A stretch of 64,000 bases of DNA from Micromonospora narathiwatensis (GCF_900089605.1 NZ_LT594324.1:3038001-3102000), one strand, 5' to 3'. Positions 36,586 to 46,066 are shown, counted from the first letter of the stretch. The notes: a model not told the origin generated them from the letters alone. A program made the numbers and translations.

Positions 36586-39500
36586 GTGAACACCACCCTC
36601 GGGCGCGGCGCCGCGCCACCGACCCGCCCCCGCCGGCCGTTGGGCCGGTTCCGCAGGGCCGCCGCCACGGCGGCGGTCGCCGGGCTCGTCGCCGGCGGCC
36701 TGGTCGGGGTCGCCGCGCCGGCCCACGCCGCCGACTCGTACACCTTCACCAACACCCGGAACCCGATCCTCGGCGACGGCAGCTACTACTCGGCCGACCC
36801 GGCGCCGGTCGTCGTGCCGGCCGGCGCGCCCGGCAACGACAGCGGCCGCGACCAGCTCTACATCTACACGGGCCGCGACGAGGCCGGACCGAACACCAAC
36901 GACTTCATCATGAACCAGTGGGGCGCGCTCCGGACCACCGACGTCCCGTCGGGGCAGTGGACCCACTTCCCGTCGTTGACCCGCCCGGAACAGGTCTTCG
37001 CCTGGGCGACGCCGGGACGGGCGTACGCGGGCCAGATGATCCAGGGCGTGGACGGGCGCTACTACTGGTACCTCCCGGTCAGTGAGCGGAACAGCCCGGC
37101 GTCCGACAAGTTCGCCATCGGACTGGCCGTCTCCGACTCGCCCACCGGGCCGTGGAGCGACTACGTGGGCGGGCCGCTGATCTCCCAGCGGGTGCCCGGC
37201 ACGAACAACATCCAGAACATCGACCCGACGATCCTCATCGACGGCGAGGCCCCCAACCAGCGGGTGTACGTCTACTGGGGCACGTTCGGCCAGTTGCGGA
37301 TGCTCGAGTACAAGCAGGACATGAAGACCCCGGTCGGCACCCAGCGTTCCATCACCGGCCTGACCGGCTTCTTCGAGGCACCCTGGATCTTCAAGCGCAA
37401 CGGCACCTACTACCTGGCGTACGCCGGGAACAACGCGGGCCCGACCTCCTCGTGCACCCCGGCGAACTACCACGCCTGCATCGCCTACGCGACGGCCTCG
37501 TCGCCCGAGGGGCCGTGGACCAACCGGGGGACCATCCTCAAGCCGGTCTCCTCGACGACGAGCCACCCGGGCATCCTGGAGTTCAACGGCCAGTGGTACA
37601 TCACGTACCACACCGCAGACGCCGTGGGCGGCGGCCACTTCCGCCGGTCGGTGGCGATCGACCGGGTCGAGTGGGACGACACGCAGACCCCGCCCCGGAT
37701 GAAGATGGTCACGACGACGCCGGTCAAGGGGCGTGACCTCACACCCCGGCCGAACGTCGCCCAGGAGGCGAAGGTCACCGTCTCCAACGAGCCCGTTCCC
37801 ACCCAGTACTGGGTGAAGGCGCTCAACGACGAGATCGTCCGGTCGAACCCGCTGCCGCCGGACATGTGGGGCACGTGGACCGGCAACAATCCGCCCCAGC
37901 AGTGGGTGCAGTACACCTGGGACCAGCCGATGCGGATCTCCGGCTCGCAGATCGACTTCTGGAACGACCAGCCGCAGGGCAGCGGCATCGGCGTCGCCGC
38001 GCCCGCCCGCTGGCGCATCCAGTACTGGAACCTCGCCACCGGCCAGTGGGCCGACGTGCCGAACCCGAGCGGCTACCCGACCAGCACACAGGGCTTCCAG
38101 AACACCACCTTCGACCCGGTGACCACCACCCAGGTCCGCGCGATCTTCGACGCGTCTACCAACGGCAGCACCTACTCCGCCGTCGCGGTCGAGGAGTGGA
38201 AGATCCTCGCCGCACAGCCGGCGTCCGTCACCGCGCCGCCGATGACGGTCGAGGTGGGCGAGGCCGACCTACCCGGCACCCTCCCCGTGTCGTTCGGCAG
38301 CGAGACACTGCAGATTCCGGTCTTCTGGGACCCGGTGACGCCCGAGCAGGTCGCGCGACCCGGCACGTTCACGATCCAGGGCACCGTGCTCGGCTACGCC
38401 GCCGGGCGCGTCTCCGCGCTTGTCACCGTCATCTCGCCCGACGACACCGAGGGTGACGTGACCCCGCCGACCGTGACGCTCACGCCCAGCGGCAGCGCCG
38501 GCACCGCCGGCTGGTTCCGGTCCGCGGTGCGGGTCCGCGTCGCCGGCGTCGACGACCGCGGCGGCCGGATGACCATCGAGTCGCGGGTGGACGCCGGCCA
38601 GCCGGTCGTCGCCAACGACGTACGCTACGTCGACGTCAACGTCTCCGGGGACGGGCAGCACACGGTCACGGCGACCGCGACCGACCGCGCGGGCAACGCG
38701 TCGCCGCCCGCCAACCTCGCCGTACGCATCGACGCGACCGCGCCGGTCAGCGCGGCCACCGTGGACAGCGCCACCCGGCGGGTCACGGTGACCGCGAGCG
38801 ACGCGACCTCCGGGGTCGCCGGCATCGAGTACGCCGTCGACACCGGAGCGTGGACCCCGTACACCGGGCCGGTCACGGCACCCGACTCCAACAAGCACAC
38901 CGTGTCGTTCCGCGCGCTGGACGTGGCCGGAAACCTGGAGACGGCCAGGACGGTCACGATTCCGGCGGACCTCTCCGGTCCGCTCACCGGCAACATCGGG
39001 CCCATCGCCACCCCGTCCGCCTCCTACACCGCGAGCTGGAACAGCCTCACCGCGCTCAACGACGGCGCCGACCCGTCGAACCCGAGCCAGGCGCAGATCT
39101 GGGGCACGTGGTCCGGCAGCCGCCCGGCGACGCAGTGGGTCCAGTACGACTGGTCCCGGCCTGTGCGGATCACCGGCACAGAGCTGAAGTTCTGGCGGGA
39201 CTCCAACCGCGGCACCGGCGACGGCGTCGCCGAGCCCGACGGGTGGGCGCTGCAGTACTGGGACGTGGCCGCCTCCGCCTGGCGGGACGTGACCGGCGCC
39301 TCCACCTACGGCACCAGCACCACCGCGTTCAACACCGTCACCTTCGATCCCGTCACCACGCCCCGGGTGCGGGCCACGATCCGGGCCAACGGCAACGGCA
39401 CCACCTACTCCGCGGTCGCGATCACGGAGTGGCGGGTCTTCGCCGACGATCCGGGCGTCGCGGCCCAGCTGTTGAAGGCGGCGCAGGACGCGGTCGCCGC

Positions 39501-39996
39501 CGCCGAGGCCAACCCGTCGGCGGAGACGATCACGGCCGCCGAGACGGCCATCGCGAAGGTCACCGACGCCGCGCAGGTGGCGGCGCTGAACCAGCGGCTG
39601 GCGGTGGTGAAACTCCTCGTGCAGGCCCGCGACCTGCTCGACCGGATCGCCGCGAACGAGCTGGACAACGCCGATCAGCTCGGTGCCGCCGTCAGCGACC
39701 TCGCCGCGACGACGGCGGTCGTGGCTCAGGTGCCGGCCGACCGGCGGGGTGATCTGCCGGAGCAGGTCGGCGCGGCGAAGCGTCGAATCGCCGACGCGCT
39801 CGCCCGGTTTTTCGCCAGGCCCACCGAGGGGAAGCCGCGACCGATCGAGCGGCCCTGGCTGGACCTGGTCGTCTCCGACACCTACGACCGGTTCGGCGAG
39901 CCCGACCTGCACGACCGGGTGATCTCGATCGTGCGCAGTCACGCCACCGGCTGGCAGGTCACCGTCGCCATCAACGAGTTCCTCGCCCGCCGCTAG
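36586..39996 (+). CDS. Secreted multidomain GH43 glycoside hydrolase
   Basis: A 1136-residue exported enzyme. It has a signal peptide (~1-50, with PAHAA before the mature start) and a GH43 five-blade propeller (~55-375). The three catalytic residues are visible: base Asp in YSADPAPV (~71), pKa-tuning Asp in NIDPTILID (~212) and acid Glu in GFFEAPWIF (~264). An F5/8-C-like sugar-binding module (~385-540), a bacterial Ig-like module (~545-620), further Ig-like repeats (~630-800), a second F5/8-C-like module (~810-955), a FIVAR-like helical region (~960-1070) and an unusual C-terminal tail follow. GH43 enzymes cleave arabinan, xylan or galactan side chains. The GTG at 36586 follows GAGGAG; earlier in-frame codons lie in the promoter. 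Confidence 0.92.
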   Translation: MNTTLGRGAAPPTRPRRPLGRFRRAAATAAVAGLVAGGLVGVAAPAHAADSYTFTNTRNPILGDGSYYSADPAPVVVPAGAPGNDSGRDQLYIYTGRDEAGPNTNDFIMNQWGALRTTDVPSGQWTHFPSLTRPEQVFAWATPGRAYAGQMIQGVDGRYYWYLPVSERNSPASDKFAIGLAVSDSPTGPWSDYVGGPLISQRVPGTNNIQNIDPTILIDGEAPNQRVYVYWGTFGQLRMLEYKQDMKTPVGTQRSITGLTGFFEAPWIFKRNGTYYLAYAGNNAGPTSSCTPANYHACIAYATASSPEGPWTNRGTILKPVSSTTSHPGILEFNGQWYITYHTADAVGGGHFRRSVAIDRVEWDDTQTPPRMKMVTTTPVKGRDLTPRPNVAQEAKVTVSNEPVPTQYWVKALNDEIVRSNPLPPDMWGTWTGNNPPQQWVQYTWDQPMRISGSQIDFWNDQPQGSGIGVAAPARWRIQYWNLATGQWADVPNPSGYPTSTQGFQNTTFDPVTTTQVRAIFDASTNGSTYSAVAVEEWKILAAQPASVTAPPMTVEVGEADLPGTLPVSFGSETLQIPVFWDPVTPEQVARPGTFTIQGTVLGYAAGRVSALVTVISPDDTEGDVTPPTVTLTPSGSAGTAGWFRSAVRVRVAGVDDRGGRMTIESRVDAGQPVVANDVRYVDVNVSGDGQHTVTATATDRAGNASPPANLAVRIDATAPVSAATVDSATRRVTVTASDATSGVAGIEYAVDTGAWTPYTGPVTAPDSNKHTVSFRALDVAGNLETARTVTIPADLSGPLTGNIGPIATPSASYTASWNSLTALNDGADPSNPSQAQIWGTWSGSRPATQWVQYDWSRPVRITGTELKFWRDSNRGTGDGVAEPDGWALQYWDVAASAWRDVTGASTYGTSTTAFNTVTFDPVTTPRVRATIRANGNGTTYSAVAITEWRVFADDPGVAAQLLKAAQDAVAAAEANPSAETITAAETAIAKVTDAAQVAALNQRLAVVKLLVQARDLLDRIAANELDNADQLGAAVSDLAATTAVVAQVPADRRGDLPEQVGAAKRRIADALARFFARPTEGKPRPIERPWLDLVVSDTYDRFGEPDLHDRVISIVRSHATGWQVTVAINEFLARR

Positions 39997-40011
39997 GCGG
40001 GGGCGCCTCGA

Positions 40012-40047
40012 TTCGGGGCGGCGTCGGCGGTCCGACGCCGCCCCGAA
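40012..40047. terminator. Bidirectional hairpin terminator
   Basis: Perfect 16-bp arms (40012-40027 and 40032-40047) with a 4-nt loop CGGT, 15 bp after the GH43 stop and 40 bp from the converging SapA-like gene. This is the longest perfect stem in the window. Confidence 0.85.
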
Positions 40048-40087
40048 CCATCAGGTCAGGTCGTCACGTACCCGCGGCTCCTGGTGT

Positions 40088-40543
40088 TCAGCCGCAGTTG
40101 CCCCAGGCGTTCCGGCCGTTGGAGAACCACATCGTGAAGTTCATGACCTCGCCCTCGTACATGACGCAGGCGCCCCGCGCGGATCGCTGGATCGCGGCGT
40201 AGTACTTGTAGTTGCCCGAGTCGGTGACCCAGGAACTACCCTCGACCCGCAGCCTGGCGGCGACTCCGGTGGTCGAACCGACGGCCACCGCCTTGAGGGT
40301 GGCGACGCAGTTGTAGCCGGTCGCGCTGTTGTACATCAGGTAGACGTCGCCCACCTTGGTGCCGCTGTCGGTGATCGACCGGTGTCCGTCGGAGACCTGG
40401 GTCCACGAGCCACCGAAGTCGTTGCTGCAGGCCTGCGCCGCGGTGTACGGGTTCGCGGCGGCGCGGGCCGGCGACCCGAACGTCGCCACCGCGACAGCCA
40501 GCGAGAGGGTTGAGATCGACAGTCGTCGCGCTAGTACACGCAC
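40088..40543 (-). CDS. SapA-like (spore-associated protein A) secreted protein
   Basis: A 151-residue protein with a signal peptide (~1-28, ending ARAA). The short mature domain contains NPYTAAQACSNDFGGSW, VGDVYLMYNSATGYNCVATL and a C-terminal NAWGNCG. This pattern, including paired cysteines and the YNSATG turn, matches the spore-associated protein A family of streptomycetes. It is probably released or attached at the cell or spore surface; activity is unknown. The GTG at 40543 is preferred because GGAGG lies 5 bp upstream; an upstream GTG at 40567 would place that site inside the gene. It has no operon partner. Confidence 0.82.
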   Translation of the reverse strand: MRVLARRLSISTLSLAVAVATFGSPARAAANPYTAAQACSNDFGGSWTQVSDGHRSITDSGTKVGDVYLMYNSATGYNCVATLKAVAVGSTTGVAARLRVEGSSWVTDSGNYKYYAAIQRSARGACVMYEGEVMNFTMWFSNGRNAWGNCG

Positions 40544-40671
40544 GCGGTCCTCCAAGTTCCGGCGCACGGATCACCTACGTGTCCGGCGCCATGAGCCCAT
40601 ATCAGATGATCAACAGTACACAGTGGGGCAACCTGGCCAATGACGGCACCGCACCGTAGATCGCCGCGATC

Positions 40672-41493
40672 TCAGTCGGGGCGACTGGCGTCGGTGGCCG
40701 TGAGCAGCAGACGCAGCCCGGTGAGCGTGGCCAGCAGCGGATTCGCGGGCACCGTGACGGATCGGCCGGTCAACGCGGCCAGGCGCGCGGCGACCCCCGG
40801 GGACACCGCACCGCCGCCGGTGATCAGGAGTCGCCGGCGCGCACCGGCGTCGCGGACACCCATCCGCCGTACGCAACGGGCGATCGCCGGGACCTGGTCG
40901 ACGGGATCTCCCCGGTCGACGCGTTCGGCGGCGGCGACGCTCCGGTCGACGATGCGGGCGACCTCGGTGCGGCCGAACCCGATGTCCACGGTGACCAGGT
41001 CATCGCGGCCCGGATCCGGTCGGCAGGCCAACGCGGCGGCCAGCGGCTCCTCCACCGCGCTGACCCGCCCGCCGGTGGCCCGACGGACCGCGGCGACCAG
41101 TACGTTCTTCTGCCGCATGGTCGCCGTCGCGGGCACACCGACGAGCACGGGACAGACGGTGTCGTACGGGTGCCCGATGTCGGACAGCAGGATCCGCAGC
41201 AGCTGTACGCAGGCGACGAGGTCACGCACCACCCCGTCGCGTACCGGCCAGATCAGCGTCGCGCCCTCGGTGTCCCGCGCGTCCAGCGCGGCCCGCCCTG
41301 CGGCGTGCCGGCCGCCGGGGCGACGGGCGATGACGGCGGGTTCGCTGATCACCGCGTCGGTCACCGGAGTCCAGAGCCGGACCGTGGAGGTGCCCAGATC
41401 CAGGGCGAGGCGGTTCCCCACGCCGGGGCGGGCGTACGCGCCGGCAGCCAGCACGCTCACCACCCCCGCACCGGCACGCGACGGGTGCGGCAT
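40672..41493 (-). CDS. Divergent MreB-like actin-family ATPase
   Basis: A 273-residue protein, shorter than the usual ~340 of MreB. Actin-fold signatures are visible: phosphate-1 loop LALDLGTSTVRLW (~33-45), the connecting pattern PVRDGVVRDL, LVGVPATATMRQKNVL, the EEPLAAAL helix, phosphate-2 DIGFGRTEVARI and an adenosine-type GGGAVSPGV. It is strongly diverged and has lost the insertion region of canonical MreB. The start is uncertain: ATG 41493 has no ribosome site and GTG codons downstream are possible. It stands alone, away from mreC/mreD, so a cell-shape role cannot be assumed; a specialised filament or a decayed paralogue are alternatives. Confidence 0.7.
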   Translation of the reverse strand: MPHPSRAGAGVVSVLAAGAYARPGVGNRLALDLGTSTVRLWTPVTDAVISEPAVIARRPGGRHAAGRAALDARDTEGATLIWPVRDGVVRDLVACVQLLRILLSDIGHPYDTVCPVLVGVPATATMRQKNVLVAAVRRATGGRVSAVEEPLAAALACRPDPGRDDLVTVDIGFGRTEVARIVDRSVAAAERVDRGDPVDQVPAIARCVRRMGVRDAGARRRLLITGGGAVSPGVAARLAALTGRSVTVPANPLLATLTGLRLLLTATDASRPD

Positions 41494-41879
41494 GGCCGCC
41501 GCGACGCAGAGCGGATGACGCCGGGGGGCACGGCAGGGTGGGACTGATGACGGAACATCGGTGTTCGGCTTCCAGGTCAGGGGCGGCGCCAGGGACGACG
41601 ACGCGGAGCGGGCGGATTCAGACGACCGCCGGACGAGGCGGAGCCCGGTCCGCCGACCACTCCGGCACACAGCCCGGTATCGCGCGCCTGGTCAACCGGA
41701 ACACGATGCACAGCCCGATCGCCCGAGCGGAGGCCCACACCACGAGCAGCACCGCCAGCAGGGCCAGCATCGGCAGCGGGCCTCGCCCGCCGAAGCCACG
41801 AATGCTGTGCCCGTCACGCATGCCGGACACCATAGCCCGCACCAGGCGACCCGGCCACGGCCCGCCGGTGGGGAGGGCG
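41494..41879. other. Region with no firmly supported gene
   Basis: A 386-bp stretch between the MreB-like gene and the amylase terminator. A minus-strand open frame with one hydrophobic helix occurs within it (listed separately at low confidence). No repeats or RNA-like structures were seen otherwise. Confidence 0.5.
41618..41821 (-). CDS. Possible small single-helix membrane protein
   Basis: A 67-residue open frame beginning MRDGHSIRGFGGRGPLP, with one strong membrane helix (MLALLAVLLVVWASARAIGL) and a short Arg/Pro-rich tail. The frame is plausible as a small membrane protein, but no ribosome site is visible before this ATG or before ATG 41833. It could be chance coding in GC-rich DNA. Confidence 0.3.
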   Translation of the reverse strand: MRDGHSIRGFGGRGPLPMLALLAVLLVVWASARAIGLCIVFRLTRRAIPGCVPEWSADRAPPRPAVV

Positions 41880-41915
41880 AGGGTGGTTGGCCCCGGCGCG
41901 CGGGCCAACCACCCT
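41880..41915 (-). terminator. Terminator after the alpha-amylase gene
   Basis: Perfect 14-bp arms (41880-41893 and 41902-41915) with an 8-nt GC-rich loop, beginning 6 bp beyond the amylase stop codon. Confidence 0.8.
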
Positions 41916-41921
41916 GACCCG

Positions 41922-44090
41922 TCACTTCCAGGTGTCGTTGTTGGTGTACGTGCCGGTCGACGGGGTGGTGAAGCTCCGGTTGCCGCCGGACTCCCAGGTG
42001 ACCGAACCGTCGGGGTTCTTCTTGACGTACTTGTACTCGACGGCGGTACCCGGGGGCAGGTTCACCGTCGCCCGCCACACCGGGTAGTCGGCCGACGAGA
42101 GCGCGACGGCGCTGGCCGGGTTCCAGGCGCCCAGCGCGGCGACGTTGCCGACGACGAAGACGTTCTGGCCGTAGTAGGTGGTGACGGTGGCGTTGAACGC
42201 GGTGGCGATCTGCGCGGGGGTGACGGTGTCACCGCGGAACGTCTCGGTCACCGCGTACGTGCCGCCGGCCGGGGTGGTGAAGCTCCGGTTGGCGCCGGAC
42301 TCCCAGGTGACGGCGCCGGTGGCGGTCTTCTTGATGAACTTGTACTCCACCGCCGTGGAGCGGGGCAGGTCGACCACGGCGCGGTAGGTGTTGCCGCCCT
42401 GCGCGGTCAGCTTGACGGCGCTGGCCGGCGCCCAGGAGCCCAGCTCGGGGATGCTGCCGACGACGTACACCTCCTGGTCGGCGGCCGGGGTCGCGGAGAC
42501 GGTGAAGGTGGTGGCGACCTTGTCGGTGGGGCTGCTCGTCGGCGACGGGGTCGGCGACGGGTCGGTGCCCGGTCGGGCGTTGACGTGGACGGCGACGGCG
42601 TTGTTGGCGGGGATGGTCACGGTGGCCCGGCCGCCGGAGACGGTCACCGCGCCGCCGGTGCAGCCCGTGCCGGTGGCCACGCCGGTGATGACGTCGCAGT
42701 ACCGGCCGTCGGCGAGGCCGGTGGTGAAGGTGGCGGTGGTGGCGGAGCCGCTGTCGTTGATGCCGATCCAGGCGCGATCGCCCCGATGGAAGCCGATGAC
42801 GTTGCCGTTGACGGCGGTGAAGTCCGAGACGGACCGGACGGGCCGTGCGGCGTTGGCCCAACCGACCATGCCCTTGATGCCGGTGGTCTGGGTCAGGCAG
42901 TTCCAGGCGCTGCCGCAAACCGTGTCGGTGACGCGGCCGTTGCCGTCGGCCGGCGGGGACTGGTTCCGGTTGTCCCAGGAGAAACTGTCGTAGACCGACG
43001 GCTTGCCGTGCGGGTAGGCCAGCACGAAGTAGTTGGCCAGGAGGTAGTCGGTGCCGTTCTTGTACGACAGCACGACCCCGTCCCGCTCCAGGTCATGGTT
43101 GGTGACCATGGCGAAGACGTTGGCGCTGGGCGCGTCGAGGTTCCAGCTCGCGACGTTGGCGAGGCTGGAGATCGAGCCCTGGAACGCCGACCGGACGCCC
43201 TTGGCGTAGGCGAAGTCGAGGACGTCGCCGTTGCCGGTGAACGCACGGGCCTTGAGCGCGTCGTTGCTGGCCCCGTCGAAGATCTCTTGGGCGACGTACG
43301 GCCGCCGGCTCTCCGCGACCGTGTTGTTGAGCTTGCCGAGGATGGCCGCGAAGTCGTCCTTCCTGATGTGCTTGACCGCGTCGACCCGGAACCCGTCGAC
43401 GCCCAGCCCGACGAGGTCGTTGAGATAGCCGGCGATCGTGGTGCGGACGTGCTCCTTCTCGGTGTACAGGTCCGCCAACGACAGCAGCTCGCAGCTGGTG
43501 ACCTGGCTCTCGTTGTTCCAGTCGTTGATCGCGCCGGAGGTCGGACAGTTGTCACCCGGGTGGTGGAAGTCCGCGTACCCGTAGGGCACTGCCGGGTAGC
43601 TGTAGCCGGAGAACTGGGTGCCGGCGTAGCCGACGGTCCCGGCCGGGTTGTTCGTCCCGGCCATGTGGTTGACCACCGCGTCGACGTAGACCCGGACGCC
43701 GGCGTTGTGGCATGCGGTGACCATGGCGGCGAACTGCTGCCGGTTGCCGAACCGGCTCTCCAGCTTGTAGGAGACGGGCTGGTACACCTCGTACCAGGGG
43801 TGCACGCCGTCCGGGCTGTTGGGCAGGCTGACCGATTCCTGCGGCGGCGCGACCTGCACCGCCCCGTAGCCGGCGGGGCCGAGGTGGTTGGTGCAGGCGG
43901 CGGCGACGGAGGTCCAGTTCCACTCCCACAGGTTGGCCGTCACCTCGCTGTCGTTCAGGTTGACGGCGGCGCGGGCGGGGGTGGGAGTGGCGGCGGCCGC
44001 GACGACCGGCGTGGCGCCGGCCGCCACGAGCGCGACGGCGAGCAGCAGGCGAGTGGGGCGGCTCCGCGGTGATGGTCTGAGGGTGCGCAT
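41922..44090 (-). CDS. Secreted alpha-amylase (GH13) with two CBM20 modules
   Basis: A 722-residue exported enzyme with a signal peptide (~1-42) and a GH13 (beta/alpha)8 domain (~45-420). The catalytic motifs are present: DAVVNH, nucleophile Asp in GFRVDAVKH (~235), acid/base Glu in AQEIFDG (~268) and transition-state Asp in TNHDL (~328). An all-beta C domain follows (to ~505), then a Pro/Ser/Thr linker (~508-525). Two tandem CBM20 starch-binding modules cover ~525-618 and ~625-722 (VGSIPELGSWAP, then VGNVAALGAWNP). It hydrolyses internal alpha-1,4 bonds of starch. The ATG at 44090 has a moderate ribosome site. CTTGCA direct repeats upstream suggest MalR/Reg1-like maltose control (inference). 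Confidence 0.95.
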   Translation of the reverse strand: MRTLRPSPRSRPTRLLLAVALVAAGATPVVAAAATPTPARAAVNLNDSEVTANLWEWNWTSVAAACTNHLGPAGYGAVQVAPPQESVSLPNSPDGVHPWYEVYQPVSYKLESRFGNRQQFAAMVTACHNAGVRVYVDAVVNHMAGTNNPAGTVGYAGTQFSGYSYPAVPYGYADFHHPGDNCPTSGAINDWNNESQVTSCELLSLADLYTEKEHVRTTIAGYLNDLVGLGVDGFRVDAVKHIRKDDFAAILGKLNNTVAESRRPYVAQEIFDGASNDALKARAFTGNGDVLDFAYAKGVRSAFQGSISSLANVASWNLDAPSANVFAMVTNHDLERDGVVLSYKNGTDYLLANYFVLAYPHGKPSVYDSFSWDNRNQSPPADGNGRVTDTVCGSAWNCLTQTTGIKGMVGWANAARPVRSVSDFTAVNGNVIGFHRGDRAWIGINDSGSATTATFTTGLADGRYCDVITGVATGTGCTGGAVTVSGGRATVTIPANNAVAVHVNARPGTDPSPTPSPTSSPTDKVATTFTVSATPAADQEVYVVGSIPELGSWAPASAVKLTAQGGNTYRAVVDLPRSTAVEYKFIKKTATGAVTWESGANRSFTTPAGGTYAVTETFRGDTVTPAQIATAFNATVTTYYGQNVFVVGNVAALGAWNPASAVALSSADYPVWRATVNLPPGTAVEYKYVKKNPDGSVTWESGGNRSFTTPSTGTYTNNDTWK

Positions 44091-44487
44091 GGACGGACCT
44101 ACTTCCGGGTCGGCAGGGCGCGTGGGCGGATGGCCATCCGAGTGACGATGAGGATGCTCGATGCCTGCAAGTCATGCAAGAGATTGCGGCAACATTTCCG
44201 AAACCTGCCGGCAAATGCGCCACCACGGCAGCCCCAGCGTCCACAGTGCGGAATGACAGCCCTCGGCGACCACCACGGGCGACCGCAACGGGGCCCACAT
44301 CCGCATCGCAAGCCCTTCCGAATCTTTCAACCGGATTGCGGCACCAGCGTCCAACATGGCCGGCGCCGCTGGCCGACCGCCCCCTCCCGATCCCGGCCGG
44401 GAACACCGACGCGGGTCGGCGCGGCGCCGGTCGGCGCGTGGGGCACGCCGACCGGCGCCGTCGTCGGTGACGATCGGGCCGACGTCG
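44091..44487. other. Amylase promoter region without a gene
   Basis: A 397-bp non-coding stretch. It holds the TGCAAG direct repeat (44166-44180) and two copies of GATTGCGGCA at 44182-44191 and 44334-44343. It also marks the boundary between the carbohydrate island and the biosynthetic-type genes. Confidence 0.6.
44166..44180 (-). promoter_or_regulatory. CTTGCA direct repeat before the amylase
   Basis: On the minus strand CTTGCA-TGA-CTTGCA, spaced 9 bp start to start, lies about 75-90 bp before the amylase ATG. Similar CTTGCA-type repeats are known to me from streptomycete amylase promoters controlled by MalR/Reg1-type LacI regulators. The link is by resemblance only. Confidence 0.5.
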
Positions 44488-45876
44488 TCAGCCCGGCCAC
44501 GAGGCGGCGGCACCCGGCGTCGCCGCGTCGTGCCAGGACGGTCCCGGCGCGGGTCGCCGGATCGCGTGGCGGAACACCCGGCGCATCATCGCGGGCCGCA
44601 TGAGCGCCTCGGGCGGGTCCATCAGACCGGCCACCCGCATGAACCCGTTCGTCACCTCGGGATCCTTGGTCGCGGCGTACTGCAGGCGTGCCATGTAGGC
44701 GTTGCCGACGCGCACCTTGAGGGTGCGTCGCCCCTCGACGCCCGGGAAGTCGAGGTCGCCACCGGCCGAGATGTCCCACGGGGTGTCGATGACCCGGGAC
44801 AGGTCGGCGAAGAACGGGGACGAGGCCGGCGACCGACCCGTACGCAGGTGCGAACGCAGCGTCATCGCCTGGATCGCGGCCACGCTCATCCCCTGCCCGT
44901 AGACCGGGTTGAAGCTGCAGAAGGCGTCACCGATGACCAGGTATCGGTCGGGAAACCGCAGGAGCCGCTCGTAGCGCCGACGAACGCTGGCGGGAAAGCG
45001 GAAGGAGACCGGATCGTCGAGCGCCTCGGCGTCCCGCACCGCCTCGTACACGTCCGGCACGGACAGCGAACGGACGAATTCGAGGAACGCCTCCGGGTCC
45101 GTCGGCGGGTAGTCGCCGAGCAGGCCGGTCAGCGAGAGGATGCAGAGGTCGGTTCCGACCTGGCCGAAGAACGCGCCGCGCGGGTGCGCCGGCGAGGCCA
45201 CCGGGTTGATCGACTGCACGCCGTCGAACATCTCCGGGCGGGTGCGGTAGTGCCGCGTGGTGTAGGCGAGCCCCACCTTGACCCGTTCCTCCTCCGGCCG
45301 CTGATACCCCAGCTCGTCGAGCCAGGCCGGGGTGCGCGACCCCCGACCGGTCGCGTCCACGACGAGATCGGTCTCCAGCACCTCGGCCTCGGCGTTCGCG
45401 GTCCGCGCCTGCACCCGTACGCCCACGATCTGTTCGCGGTCGTCGGTGGCGACCAGGCCGAGCACGTCGCACTCCTCCATGAAGGTGACGTTCGGGATGG
45501 CGGCCACCCGGTTGCGGACGTGGTTCTCCAGCACGGGACGGGGAGCGGTCACCGAGAGGAGACCGGTGCGGGCCGGTTGGATCTTCCGACCGTTGAAGAA
45601 CCACCGCATCTCGCCCAGGTCGCCGGTGGGCACCCCGGCGGCACGCAGCTCGTCGGTGATGCCGGGGAAGAGCTCCTCGAGGATGAGGTGTCCGCGGGCG
45701 TGCAGGCCGTGGGCGTGGACCGTGTGCGGCGCGCCCCGGCGCGGCGTGCTGACACCCAGCACCTTGTCCCGCTCGACGACGACGACCTCCGCGTACGATT
45801 CGGCCAGCACCCGGGCGGCGAGGACGCCGCCCATGCTGCCGCCGAGCACGACCGCGCGGGCTCCGAGTTGACTCAT
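44488..45876 (-). CDS. FAD-dependent monooxygenase, MonCI/Lsd18-like
   Basis: A 462-residue soluble flavoprotein. It shows FAD motif ARAVVLGGSMGGVLAARVLA (~6-25), the acidic end VVERDK, the mid motif DLVVDATGRGSRTPAWLDEL and the second FAD motif IGDAFCSFNPVYGQGMSVAA (~310-330). It is closely similar to the enzyme at 60207 over its whole length and less so to that at 8187. Family members hydroxylate or epoxidise polyketide-type substrates. The ATG at 45876 follows GGAAGG; a longer frame contains a non-conserved leader. It is the left-most enzyme of the probable biosynthetic region, downstream of the minus-strand membrane genes. Confidence 0.87.
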   Translation of the reverse strand: MSQLGARAVVLGGSMGGVLAARVLAESYAEVVVVERDKVLGVSTPRRGAPHTVHAHGLHARGHLILEELFPGITDELRAAGVPTGDLGEMRWFFNGRKIQPARTGLLSVTAPRPVLENHVRNRVAAIPNVTFMEECDVLGLVATDDREQIVGVRVQARTANAEAEVLETDLVVDATGRGSRTPAWLDELGYQRPEEERVKVGLAYTTRHYRTRPEMFDGVQSINPVASPAHPRGAFFGQVGTDLCILSLTGLLGDYPPTDPEAFLEFVRSLSVPDVYEAVRDAEALDDPVSFRFPASVRRRYERLLRFPDRYLVIGDAFCSFNPVYGQGMSVAAIQAMTLRSHLRTGRSPASSPFFADLSRVIDTPWDISAGGDLDFPGVEGRRTLKVRVGNAYMARLQYAATKDPEVTNGFMRVAGLMDPPEALMRPAMMRRVFRHAIRRPAPGPSWHDAATPGAAASWPG

Positions 45877-46066
45877 CGACACGTACCTTCCTGATGGGTG
45901 GACCTCGACCGGGTGCCCGGACGACGACGGCCCGACAGCCCGCCGGGGTGGGCTGGCGGGCCGGAGCCCGTTCTCCTGGGTCTTCACCGGGCGGACGCCG
46001 TTCGCGGGGCTACCGCCAGCGTGGTCAGCGATGCCGGCCGAGGCACCTCCGAGCGTGCGGCGCCGG

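Noticed and set aside
40672..41493. Calling the MreB-like gene a pseudogene
   Set aside because: The frame is intact and the nucleotide-binding motifs are conserved; shortness alone is not enough.
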